Below are positions 52,292 to 60,665 of a stretch of 64,000 nt of DNA, one piece after another (within the stretch, counting starts at the first letter, position 1; each line of letters begins with the position of its first letter). A program made the translations under genes and the position numbers. The notes under the pieces were generated by a model. That model was not told the origin of the DNA, ran no database searches, and was given only the letters and a program-made list of their open reading frames with translations. Source of the DNA: Marivibrio sp040218065 (lineage in GTDB: Bacteria > Pseudomonadota > Alphaproteobacteria > UBA8366 > Aestuariispiraceae); NCBI RefSeq assembly GCF_040218065.1, contig NZ_JAVJQE010000015.1:310001-374000 (forward strand), written 5' to 3'.

Positions 52292-52909
52292 TCACTCCGC
52301 CGCCAGCGCGCCCGCGTCGTCGGCGATCACCCGGCAGCAGAGCTGGTGGATGCGCGCCTGCAAGGCCTTTTCCTCGGCGAAGGTGAAGACCCCCTGACAG
52401 AAGATGTAGGCGTAGAGCAGGAAGGCCCGCGCCTCCGCCTCCTCCGAACCGAAGCCGAGCTCGCGGAACAGCCGCGCGGTGTAATCGATGCGGGCCTGAT
52501 CGGCGGCCTCGACGACGCGGGCGGTCTCGGCGTCGCGGCGCGCCCAGCTGCGCATCGCGAGCTCCAATGAGCCGCCCCGGCGCTGGCGGGTCGAGCGCAC
52601 GACGATGTTGAGAAGGTTGCGGATCTTCTCCTCCGGCGCGCCGCCGGCGGCCTCCACCCGGCCGATCACCAGCTGTTCGGTCCAGCGCGCGCGCAAGGCG
52701 TCCAACAGGTCGGCCCGGTCCTTGAAGTGCCAATAGAAGCTGCCCTTGGTGACCCCCAGGCGTTTGGCCAGGCGCTCCACATTGATCGCGGCGGAGCCGC
52801 CCTCGCCCAACATGTCGTAGGCGGCCTGAATCCAATCGTCCCGCCCCAGCTTGGGGGCGGCCGAGGACCCCGGGTCGGAGCCTGTCTCGGGCGGGCGCGT
52901 GTTCGGCAC
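52292..52909 (-). CDS. TetR family regulator of the ligase/ABC cluster
   Basis: 205 residues. HTH region: RDDWIQAAYDMLGEGGSAAI, then NVERLAKRLGVTKGSFYWHF and KDRADLLDALRARW. The rest is the variable ligand domain, with a Cys in YIFCQGVFTF and a Cys pair in HQLCCRVIADD. It is divergent from the long operon starting at 53200, and the shared gap contains two matched palindromes around the operon promoter. It most likely represses the operon and responds to an acyl-CoA or the imported acid (inference). Confidence 0.92.
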   Translation of the reverse strand: MPNTRPPETGSDPGSSAAPKLGRDDWIQAAYDMLGEGGSAAINVERLAKRLGVTKGSFYWHFKDRADLLDALRARWTEQLVIGRVEAAGGAPEEKIRNLLNIVVRSTRQRRGGSLELAMRSWARRDAETARVVEAADQARIDYTARLFRELGFGSEEAEARAFLLYAYIFCQGVFTFAEEKALQARIHQLCCRVIADDAGALAAE

Positions 52910-52918
52910 GAGAATTCC

Positions 52919-52976
52919 ATACGCTAGCGTATTGACGCAATATCATGACCCGCTTAAAGTCCGTACGCAACCGTAT
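52919..52976 (+). promoter_or_regulatory. Operon promoter flanked by two matched TetR operators
   Basis: Promoter: TTGACG (52932-52937), 17 bases, TAAAGT (52955-52960). Operator 1: ATACG-CTAG-CGTAT, a perfect 14-base palindrome (52919-52932) touching the -35. Operator 2: GTACG-CAAC-CGTAT (52963-52976), same half-sites and spacing, at the predicted start site. Their centres are 44 bases apart. The leader from here to the ATG at 53200 is about 230 bases. Confidence 0.75.
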
Positions 52977-53199
52977 GGAGGAGGCCCCGGTCAGACGGCG
53001 GCGGTCCGATCGCGCGGCTTCGGTTTCGCCGGCGCTCGCAGCGCGATATTCCGCTTTCGCAAAGCCGGAAAACCCCATTAGGATGCGCCGATCGACGGCC
53101 CAGGCGGCGAAGATCGCCGGGCGTCGACGCACGCGACGAAAAGACAAAAACAAGAAACAAGAACAAGACTTTTACAGGGCCTAGGGAGGCGACGGAACG

Positions 53200-55224
53200 A
53201 TGAGCGCGTCGACGCTATACGGCGCGGCTGAAATGCCGCGCGCGGCGCACCTGCCGGACATCGACCAGCACGACACCTTTCCCAAGCTGCTGCGCTACAA
53301 CGCGCAGAAGTGGGGCGACCGGCCGGCGATGCGCGAGAAGGATCTCGGCATCTGGCAGTCCTGGAGCTGGTCGGAGGTCAAGGCGGAGATCGACCGCTAC
53401 GCCGCCGGCATGAGCGCGCTGGGCCTGGCGCGCGGCGACCGGGTGGCGATCATCGGCGACAACCGCCCGCGGCTCTATTGGACCATGTGCATGGCGCAGA
53501 CGCTGGGCGCGGTGCCGGTGCCGGTCTACCAGGATTCCGTCGCGGCCGAGATCCACTTCCCGCTGGAGCACGCCGAGGTGCGCTTCGCGGTGGTCGAGGA
53601 TCAGGAGCAGGTCGACAAGCTGCTCTCGATCAAGGACCGGCTGCCGATGCTGCAGACCATCGTCTATGACGACGAGCGCGGCGTGCGCGACTACAGCCAC
53701 GACTTTCTGCACGCCTACGAGGAGGTGGTCGCGCGCGGCGCGGAGAAGCTGAAGGCCGAGCCCGGCTTCATCGACGCCGAGATCGACAAGAGCAAGGGTT
53801 CCGACGCCTCCATCATCCCCTACACCTCCGGCACCACAGGCAATCCGAAGGGGGTCGTGCTCAGCTTCGACAATGTGATGAAGGCGGCCTACGCCGGGGC
53901 CAGCTTCGAGGGCTTGCGGGAGACCGACGAGTGTCTCGCCTACCTGCCGATGGCCTGGATCGGCGATCACATCTTCTCTTACGCGCAATCCTACGTCTGC
54001 GGCTTCTGCGTCGCCTGCCCGGAAAGCTCGGACACGGTGCTGACCGACCTGCGCGAACTGGGGCCGAGCTACTTCTTCGCCCCGCCGCGGATGTTCGAGA
54101 ATCTGCTGACCACGGTGATGATCAAGATGGAGGACGCCAGCGCCCTGAAGCGCAAGATCTTCCACTACTTCATCGGTCACGCGAAGCGCGTCGGGATCGA
54201 CATCCTGAACGGCCGGCCGGTTCCTTTCGCGGACAAGCTGAAATACGGGCTGGGCGAGCTTCTGATCTACGGGCCGTTGAAGAACGTGCTGGGTCTGACG
54301 CGGGTGCGCATCGGCTACACCGCCGGCGAGGCGATCGGGCCCGACATCTTCGACTTCTATCGCTCGATCGGGATCAATTTGAAGCAGCTCTACGGCTCCA
54401 CCGAGGCGGCGGTGTTCGTCACCATCCAGCCGGACGGCGAGGTCTATGACGACACGGTCGGCACGCCCGCGCCGGGCGTCGAGATCAAGATCGCCGAGGA
54501 TGGCGAGGTGCTGTTCCGCAGCCCCGGCGTCTTCATGGAGTATTTCAAGAATCCCGAGGCGACCGAGAAGACCAAGACCGAGGACGGCTTCGTGCTGACC
54601 GGCGACGCGGGCTTCGTGGACGACGCGGGCCACCTGCACATCATCGACCGGGCGAAGGATGTGGGGAAGCTGAACCACGGCGGCCTGTTCGCGCCGAAAT
54701 ACATCGAGAACAAGCTGAAGTTCTTCCCCAACATCAAGGAGGCGGTGGCCTTCGGGCACGAGCGCGACTACTGCGCGGCGTTCATCAACATCGACCTCGA
54801 AGCGGTCGGGAACTGGGCCGAGCGGAACAACCTCTCCTACGCCTCCTATCAGGACCTGTCCTCGCGCAAGGAGGTCTACGACATCGTCCAGGCGCATGTG
54901 GCGCAGGTGAACCGCGACCTCTCGAAGGAGGAGATGGTCGCCGGCTCGCAGATCAAGCGCTTCATTCTGCTGCCCAAGATGCTGGACGCCGACGACGGCG
55001 AGTTGACCCGCACCAGCAAGGTGCGCCGCAGCTTCATCGCCGAGAAGTACAAGCCGCTGATCGACGCGCTCTACGACCCGAGCGCCAAGACCGCCTCGAT
55101 CTCGTCCGAGATCACCTTCGAGGACGGGCGCAAAGGCGTGTTGGAGGCGGACTGCGCGATCTACGACGTCGAGACCTTCGAGTCCGCCGGCCATTCCGGC
55201 GAACGGGCTGCGGCGGCCGAATAA
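53200..55224 (+). CDS. Long-chain-type acyl-CoA ligase (AMP-forming)
   Basis: 674 residues. ATP-binding P-loop SIIPYTSGTTGNPKGVV (about residues 204-220), the A5 motif QLYGSTEAA, the A7/A8 region TGDAGFVDDAGHLHIIDRAK, and a C-terminal LTRTSKVRRSF with the likely catalytic Lys; the enzyme looks complete. The long-chain subgroup inserts (KIFHYFIGHAKR and the GLGELLIYGPLKNVLGL-type helix) are present. It activates a carboxylic acid to its CoA thioester. GGAGG precedes the ATG. It is the first gene of an operon with a Liv-type importer and a PaaK-like protein, so the imported solute is probably its substrate. Confidence 0.92.
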   Translation: MSASTLYGAAEMPRAAHLPDIDQHDTFPKLLRYNAQKWGDRPAMREKDLGIWQSWSWSEVKAEIDRYAAGMSALGLARGDRVAIIGDNRPRLYWTMCMAQTLGAVPVPVYQDSVAAEIHFPLEHAEVRFAVVEDQEQVDKLLSIKDRLPMLQTIVYDDERGVRDYSHDFLHAYEEVVARGAEKLKAEPGFIDAEIDKSKGSDASIIPYTSGTTGNPKGVVLSFDNVMKAAYAGASFEGLRETDECLAYLPMAWIGDHIFSYAQSYVCGFCVACPESSDTVLTDLRELGPSYFFAPPRMFENLLTTVMIKMEDASALKRKIFHYFIGHAKRVGIDILNGRPVPFADKLKYGLGELLIYGPLKNVLGLTRVRIGYTAGEAIGPDIFDFYRSIGINLKQLYGSTEAAVFVTIQPDGEVYDDTVGTPAPGVEIKIAEDGEVLFRSPGVFMEYFKNPEATEKTKTEDGFVLTGDAGFVDDAGHLHIIDRAKDVGKLNHGGLFAPKYIENKLKFFPNIKEAVAFGHERDYCAAFINIDLEAVGNWAERNNLSYASYQDLSSRKEVYDIVQAHVAQVNRDLSKEEMVAGSQIKRFILLPKMLDADDGELTRTSKVRRSFIAEKYKPLIDALYDPSAKTASISSEITFEDGRKGVLEADCAIYDVETFESAGHSGERAAAAE

Positions 55225-55278
55225 CGGGCGCGCGACGGCGTTGACCGAAAAGAAAGAAGCCCTGGGGAGGCGATCACG

Positions 55279-56130
55279 ATGAACGACAGCGCGGCCCAAC
55301 CGGCGGAGGCCCAAGACGCGCAGGCGGCGGCGCCGACCGTCGGCAAGCAAAACCGCATCGGCGAGGTCATCCTGCGCGCCGAGAACATCACGCTGCGCTT
55401 CGGCGGGGTGAAGGCGCTCTCCGACATCTCCTTCGACATCCGCAGGGGCGAAGTGCGCTCGATCATCGGGCCCAACGGCGCCGGCAAGTCGTCGATGCTG
55501 AACGTCATCAACGGCTTCTATCAGCCGCAGGAAGGCGGGATCTGGTTCATGGGCAAGACCTACAGCCCCATGCGCCCGCATCACGCGGCCTCCAACGGCA
55601 TCGCGAGGACCTTCCAGAACATCGCGCTGTTCAAGGGCATGTCGACCCTCGACAACATCATGACGGGCCGCATCCTGAAGCAGAAGGCGAGCCTGATCGA
55701 GCAGGCCTTCTATTTCGGACGCGGCCGTTCGGAGGAGATCGAACACCGCGAATATGTCGAACGGGTGATCGACTTCCTGGAGATCCAGGCGGTGCGCAAG
55801 ACGCCGGTCGGACGGCTGCCCTACGGGCTGCAGAAGCGGGTCGAACTGGGCCGGGCGCTGGCCGCGGAGCCGACGCTCCTGCTGCTGGACGAACCGATGG
55901 CGGGCATGAACCTCGAGGAGAAAGAGGACATGTCGCGCTTCATCATCGATGTGAACGAGCATTTCGGCACCACCATCGCGCTGATCGAACACGACATGGG
56001 CGTGGTCATGGATCTGTCGGATCGGGTCGTGGTCCTCGACTACGGCTCGAAGCTGGCCGACGGCACGCCGGACGAGGTGCGCAACAATCAAGCCGTGATC
56101 GACGCCTATCTCGGCGTCGCGCACGACTAA
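55279..56130 (+). CDS. Liv-type ABC transporter ATPase (LivG-like)
   Basis: 283 residues. Walker A GPNGAGKSSMLNVINGF, Walker B LLLLDEPMAGMN and H-loop IALIEHDMGVVMDLSDRVVV. The signature reads LPYGLQKRVELGRALA, slightly different from the usual LSYGQQR. A ~35-residue Ala/Gln-rich leader precedes the domain. Together with the LivF-like ATPase at 59765 it powers the two permeases that follow. It is 54 bases after the ligase gene with a GGGAGG ribosome site. Confidence 0.94.
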   Translation: MNDSAAQPAEAQDAQAAAPTVGKQNRIGEVILRAENITLRFGGVKALSDISFDIRRGEVRSIIGPNGAGKSSMLNVINGFYQPQEGGIWFMGKTYSPMRPHHAASNGIARTFQNIALFKGMSTLDNIMTGRILKQKASLIEQAFYFGRGRSEEIEHREYVERVIDFLEIQAVRKTPVGRLPYGLQKRVELGRALAAEPTLLLLDEPMAGMNLEEKEDMSRFIIDVNEHFGTTIALIEHDMGVVMDLSDRVVVLDYGSKLADGTPDEVRNNQAVIDAYLGVAHD

Positions 56131-56146
56131 GCGGGGGCGGTTAGGT

Positions 56147-57070
56147 ATGGAAGCGATCGCAGGCCTGGTCGGGATCGATCCGTTCGAGCTCTGGTTCTTC
56201 TTCGAAGTGCTGATCGGCGGCTTGATGAGCGGCGTGATGTACGCGCTGGTGGCGCTCGGCTTCGTGCTGATCTTCAAGGCGTCCAGCGTGTTCAACTTCT
56301 CCCAGGGCGTGATGGTGCTGTTCGCGGCGCTGAACTTCGTCGGCTTCATCGGGCTCGGCGTGCCGGCCTGGGCCAGCTTCATCCTGACCATGCTCGTGAT
56401 GGTCGCATTGGCCTTCACGGTGGAGCGCGTGGTGCTGCGCCCGCTGGTCAACCAGCCGCACATCTCGCTGTTCATGGCGACGATCGGCATCGCGATCTTC
56501 CTGGAGGGCTTCGGCGAACTGATCTGGGGTTCCAGCATCAAGCCGCTCGACGTCGGAATCCCGGAAGGCGCGGTCTTCATGGGCGACGCGATGATCCAGG
56601 AAGCGGATCTGTTCGCCGCCGCGGTGGCGACGGTGCTGGTCGCCGTGCTGGCGCTGTTCTTCACCTACACCCGCATCGGCCGGGCGCTGCGCGCGGTGGC
56701 GGACGATCACCAGGCGGCGATGTCGGTCGGCATTCCGCTGAACACGATCTGGGTGATCGTCTGGTCGGTCGCCGGTTTCGTCGCGCTGGTCGCGGGCATC
56801 ATGTGGGGCTCGAAGCTGGGCGTGCAGTTCTCGCTCGCCATTCTGGCGCTGAAGGCGTTGCCGGTGCTGATCCTGGGCGGCTTCACCTCGATCCCGGGCG
56901 CGATCATCGGCGGGCTGATCATCGGGGCCGGCGAGAAGCTGGCCGAGGTCTATTTCGGCCAGATGGTCGGCGGCGCGATCGAAGAATGGTTCGCTTACAT
57001 CGTCGCGATGGCCTTCCTCGTCTTCCGGCCCCAGGGGCTGTTCGGCGAGAAGATCATCGAACGCGTGTAA
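56147..57070 (+). CDS. Liv-type ABC transporter permease (LivH-like)
   Basis: 307 residues with about eight hydrophobic helices. It contains GGLMSGVMYALVALGFVLIF at the N-terminus, FMATIGIAIFLEGFGELIWG, and the LivH/EAA-like RALRAVADDHQAAMSVGI. The C-terminal part is ALKALPVLILGGFTSIPGAI, IGGLIIGAGEKLAEVYFG and FRPQGLFGEK. It is 16 bases after the LivG-like gene. Confidence 0.95.
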   Translation: MEAIAGLVGIDPFELWFFFEVLIGGLMSGVMYALVALGFVLIFKASSVFNFSQGVMVLFAALNFVGFIGLGVPAWASFILTMLVMVALAFTVERVVLRPLVNQPHISLFMATIGIAIFLEGFGELIWGSSIKPLDVGIPEGAVFMGDAMIQEADLFAAAVATVLVAVLALFFTYTRIGRALRAVADDHQAAMSVGIPLNTIWVIVWSVAGFVALVAGIMWGSKLGVQFSLAILALKALPVLILGGFTSIPGAIIGGLIIGAGEKLAEVYFGQMVGGAIEEWFAYIVAMAFLVFRPQGLFGEKIIERV

Positions 57071-57099
57071 CCAGGCGGTTTTGAAGAGGAATTAGGGCG

Positions 57100-58179
57100 A
57101 TGTTCTACCGCGAAGCCGGGCAATTCAAAACCACCTACGCCGCCGATCAGCAGCTGCTGCCGATCCCGATGGACAAGTGGTTCGTCATCGCGGTCGCGCT
57201 GTTCGCGCTGATCGTGGTGCCGATGATCGGCAGCCAGTACTGGTTGGAATCGATCCTGCTGCCGGTGTTGATCCTGTCGATCGCGGCGATCGGCCTCAAC
57301 ATCCTGACCGGCTATTGCGGTCAGCTGTCGCTGGGCACCGGCGGGTTCATGGCGGCCGGCGCCTACATGTCTTACAAGATCGCGACCAACATGCCGGACT
57401 TTCTGCCGGTCTGGGCGCCGATCCTGGGCGGCGGGCTGTTCGCGGCCGCTATCGGCGTGGTCTTCGGCCTGCCCTCCTTGCGCATCAAGGGCTTCTATCT
57501 GGCGGTCGCCACGCTGGCCGCGCAGTTCTTCCTGAGCTGGCTGTTCCAGAAGGTGCCGTGGTTCGTCAACAACTCGATCTCCGGCGTCCCCTCGGCCCCG
57601 TCCGAGACGATTTTCGGCGTCTACGTCACCGGCGCTCAGGCGAGCCCGGAGGCGAAGTACGTCTTCGTGCTGGTCTTCGTGATCGTGCTGGCGCTGTTGG
57701 CGCGCAATCTGGTGCGTTCGCGCATCGGGCGCTCCTGGATGGCGATCCGCGACATGGACATCGCGGCCGAGCTGATCGGCATCCGGCCGCTGCAGACCAA
57801 GCTCTCCGCCTTCGCGATCTCCAGCTTCTATTGCGGCGTCGCCGGCGCGCTCTGGTCGTTCTGCTACATCAACACGGTGGAGCCGACCGCCTTCGACATC
57901 GACCGCTCCTTCCAGGTGCTGTTCATGGTGATCGTCGGCGGATTGGGCTCGATCCTCGGCTCTTTCTTCGGCGCGGCCTTCATCTTCCTGCTGCCGATCG
58001 TGCTCAACAACGTGCCGGCCTGGTTCGGGCTGACGCTGGCCACCGATGTGGTCAGCCACCTGGAGTTCATGGTGTTCGGCGCGGCGATCATCTTCTTCCT
58101 GATCGTGGAGCCGCACGGGCTCGCCCGATTGTGGCAGATCGCGAAGGAGAAATTGAGATTGTGGCCGTTCCCGCACTAA
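57100..58179 (+). CDS. Liv-type ABC transporter permease (LivM-like)
   Basis: 359 residues with about ten hydrophobic helices. It contains AAIGLNILTGYCGQLSLGTG near residue 65, SLRIKGFYLAVATLAAQFFL, RSRIGRSWMAIRDMDIAAEL (the ATPase-contact motif) and MVIVGGLGSILGSFFGAAFI. It is the second permease, 29 bases after the first. The 196 bases between it and the binding-protein gene contain strong hairpins. Confidence 0.95.
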   Translation: MFYREAGQFKTTYAADQQLLPIPMDKWFVIAVALFALIVVPMIGSQYWLESILLPVLILSIAAIGLNILTGYCGQLSLGTGGFMAAGAYMSYKIATNMPDFLPVWAPILGGGLFAAAIGVVFGLPSLRIKGFYLAVATLAAQFFLSWLFQKVPWFVNNSISGVPSAPSETIFGVYVTGAQASPEAKYVFVLVFVIVLALLARNLVRSRIGRSWMAIRDMDIAAELIGIRPLQTKLSAFAISSFYCGVAGALWSFCYINTVEPTAFDIDRSFQVLFMVIVGGLGSILGSFFGAAFIFLLPIVLNNVPAWFGLTLATDVVSHLEFMVFGAAIIFFLIVEPHGLARLWQIAKEKLRLWPFPH

Positions 58180-58197
58180 GCTTTCCGCGGGATCGGA

Positions 58198-58284
58198 GGG
58201 CCTAAGGCCCGGGCGACCGCAAGCCGGAGCAACCGGCGCCCGGGACGCCCGCCGCAAGCGTCAAGCCTCCAACCATAAGGAGGC
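58198..58284 (+). other. Hairpins between livM-like gene and the binding-protein gene
   Basis: GGGCCT-A-AGGCCC (58198-58210) is a perfect palindrome. CCGGGCG...CGCCCGG (about 58208-58244) encloses further CCGG pairs, and GCCTCC...GGAGGC (58265-58284) is a third stem. Such structures often stabilise the downstream mRNA and allow the binding protein to be made in excess over the permeases. That role is inferred. Confidence 0.5.
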
Positions 58285-58375
58285 CCGACGAAGGCCTGTC
58301 GCGCCGGGGGATGCGCCCGCGGGGCGGCGGGAGAACCAAGTGGAGAAAACGTCAACCATGTGGGAGACAGGTATC

Positions 58376-59716
58376 ATGAACATAACCCGGAAGGCCCTGC
58401 TGGGCCTGGCCGCGGGGGCGGTGATGGCGACGGGCGCGTTCGTCGCCGAGCCGAAGCCCGCGGGGGCGCAGGAGACGCAGGTCATCCCGTCGCTCGTCTA
58501 TCGCACCGGCCCGTTCGCGCCGGGCGGCATTTCGCTCGCCGACGGCTTCGCCGACTACTTCACGCTGATCAACGAGCGCGACGGCGGGATCAACGGCGTC
58601 AAGCTCGAAGTCGTCGAGTGCGAAACCGGCTACAGCACCGACCGCGGCGTCGAATGCTATGACCGCACCAAGAACGAGGGGTCGGGCGCCACCTTCTACA
58701 GCCCCTGGTCGACCGGCATCACCTACGCGCTGATCGAAAAGGCGACGCAGGACAAGATTCCGATCCTGTCGATGGGCTACGGCCGCACCTCGGCGGCGGA
58801 CGGGCGCTACTTCCCGTACGTCTTCAACTTCCCCTCGACCTACTGGAACCAGGCGACGGCGATCATGCAGCATATCGCCAACCTGGAGGGCGGGCTGGAC
58901 AAGCTCGACGGGCTCGACATCGCCTACATCCATCTCGACCACCCCTACGGCAAGGAGCCGATCCCGACCCTCGACGTCATGGTCTCGGAGTTCGGCTTCA
59001 CCTACACCCCCTACCCGGTGCCGCCGGCCTCGATGACGGAGCAGAAGTCGATCTTCCTGCAGATCCGCCGTCAGCGTCCGGACTACATCGTGATGTGGGG
59101 CTGGGGCGCGATGAACGGCACCGCCGTGCAGGAGGCCGCCAACATCAACTTCCCGATGGACAAGTTCATCGGCAACTGGTGGTCGGCCGGCGAGGACGCG
59201 GTCGAGGCCGCGGGCGAGGCGGCGACCGGCTACAAGGCCGCGAGCTTCCACGGGCCGGGCGACGACTATCCGGTCTACGCCGACCTCAAGACCCACGTCT
59301 ACGATAAGGGTCTGGCCGCCGGTAAGGGCGATCAGATGGGCCGCGTGCTCTACAACCGCGGGCTCAACAACGCGATCGTCGCCGTCGAGGCGATCCGCGC
59401 CGCCCAGGCCGAGTTCGGCGAGGGCGAGGTGATCACCGGCGAGCAGATGCAGTGGGCGCTCGAGCAGCTCACGCTCACCCCGCAGGACATCGCCGATCTC
59501 GGCGTCACCGGTCTGGTGCCGCCGACGCAGATCACCTGCGCCAACCATGAGGGCGAAAATCCGGCCGTCCTGATTCAGCAGTGGAACGGCTCCGAGTACG
59601 AGCTCGTCACCGACTGGGTCCCGGCCATGAAGGAGCTGACCCGCCCGTTGGTCGAGCAGGAGGCGGCCCAGTACGGGCAGGAGCAGGGCATCGAGCCCCG
59701 CGACTGCACGACCTGA
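58376..59716 (+). CDS. Periplasmic substrate-binding protein of the Liv-type transporter
   Basis: 446 residues from ATG 58376 (ribosome site GGGAGACAGG); a frame-extending ATG at 58340 is less likely because a signal peptide starts here: ALLGLAAGAVMATGAFVA, with cleavage probably after PAGAQ. The mature protein is a type I periplasmic binding protein (VIPSLVYRTGPFAPGGISLA, then LINERDGGINGVKLEVVECE, the hallmark of the Peripla_BP_6/LivK-like group). It is larger than LivJ/LivK (about 370) and has several Cys. The substrate is probably an organic acid rather than an amino acid, judging from the two ligases in the operon. Confidence 0.93.
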   Translation: MNITRKALLGLAAGAVMATGAFVAEPKPAGAQETQVIPSLVYRTGPFAPGGISLADGFADYFTLINERDGGINGVKLEVVECETGYSTDRGVECYDRTKNEGSGATFYSPWSTGITYALIEKATQDKIPILSMGYGRTSAADGRYFPYVFNFPSTYWNQATAIMQHIANLEGGLDKLDGLDIAYIHLDHPYGKEPIPTLDVMVSEFGFTYTPYPVPPASMTEQKSIFLQIRRQRPDYIVMWGWGAMNGTAVQEAANINFPMDKFIGNWWSAGEDAVEAAGEAATGYKAASFHGPGDDYPVYADLKTHVYDKGLAAGKGDQMGRVLYNRGLNNAIVAVEAIRAAQAEFGEGEVITGEQMQWALEQLTLTPQDIADLGVTGLVPPTQITCANHEGENPAVLIQQWNGSEYELVTDWVPAMKELTRPLVEQEAAQYGQEQGIEPRDCTT

Positions 59717-59764
59717 TCCGTCGTCCGACCTGACGCATCGATAGAAGCCGAAAGGGAGATCCCG

Positions 59765-60619
59765 ATGAGCGCCGAGACCGTGGATCGAGACGCCGCCGCC
59801 CCCGCCTTCGAAGGAGAGCGCGGGGAGACGCTGCTCAGCGTCAACAATGTGGAGGTCGTCTACGACCACGTGATCCTGGTGCTCAAAGGGGTCTCCCTGA
59901 CGGTGCCGAAGGGCAAGATCGTCGCCCTGCTGGGCGCCAACGGCGCCGGCAAGACGACGACGCTGAAGGCGATCTCGAACCTGCTCAAGGCCGAGCGGGG
60001 CGAGGTCACCAAAGGCTGGATCGAACTGGCGGGCGAACAGGTCCAGGGCCTCTCCGCCAACGATCTGGTCAAGCGCGGCTGCGTCCAGGTGATGGAGGGC
60101 CGCCACTGCTTCGAACATCTGACCATCGAGGAGAACCTGCTGACCGGCGCTTACACCCGCGGGGGCGGCGCGGAGGTGAAGCAGGACCTGGAGATGGTCT
60201 ACGAGTATTTCCCGCGCCTGAAGGAGCGCCGCCGCAGCCAAGCGGGCTATACGTCCGGCGGCGAGCAGCAGATGTGCGCGATCGGCCGCGCGTTGATGGC
60301 GCGCCCCAAGATCATTCTGCTGGACGAACCCTCGATGGGTCTCGCCCCGCAGCTGGTCGAGCAGATCTTCGAGATCGTGAAGAAGCTGAACCAGGAGGAG
60401 GGCGTCACCATCCTGCTGGCCGAGCAGAACACCAACGTCGCGCTGCGCTACGCCGACTACGGCTACATCCTGGAGAGCGGGCGCGTGGTGATGGACGGCG
60501 CGGCCGACGCGCTGCTGGCGAACGAGGACGTGAAGGAGTTCTACCTCGGCCTCTCGACCGAAGGCCGCAAGAACTTCCGCCAGGTGAAGCACTACAAGCG
60601 GCGCAAGCGCTGGCTCTGA
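59765..60619 (+). CDS. Liv-type ABC transporter ATPase (LivF-like)
   Basis: 284 residues. Walker A GANGAGKTTTLKAISNLL, signature YTSGGEQQMCAIGRALM, Walker B IILLDEPSMGLAPQL and H-loop ILLAEQNTNVALRYADYGYI. It is longer than typical LivF (about 235), with an N-terminal acidic leader and a basic tail (HYKRRKRWL). It is 48 bases after the binding-protein gene and 46 before the PaaK-like gene. Confidence 0.94.
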   Translation: MSAETVDRDAAAPAFEGERGETLLSVNNVEVVYDHVILVLKGVSLTVPKGKIVALLGANGAGKTTTLKAISNLLKAERGEVTKGWIELAGEQVQGLSANDLVKRGCVQVMEGRHCFEHLTIEENLLTGAYTRGGGAEVKQDLEMVYEYFPRLKERRRSQAGYTSGGEQQMCAIGRALMARPKIILLDEPSMGLAPQLVEQIFEIVKKLNQEEGVTILLAEQNTNVALRYADYGYILESGRVVMDGAADALLANEDVKEFYLGLSTEGRKNFRQVKHYKRRKRWL

Positions 60620-60665
60620 GGTCGGCGCACCGCCCGAACCCCCCGATTTCGAGAGAGGCGCCCCG

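Noticed and set aside
53215..56664. Minus-strand open frame of 1149 codons across the acyl-CoA ligase and LivG/LivH genes
   Set aside because: It is an antisense shadow in high-GC DNA. Its translation is low-complexity (Ala/Arg/Asp/His/Val-rich) with no domain, and the plus strand encodes three clear enzymes and transport proteins.
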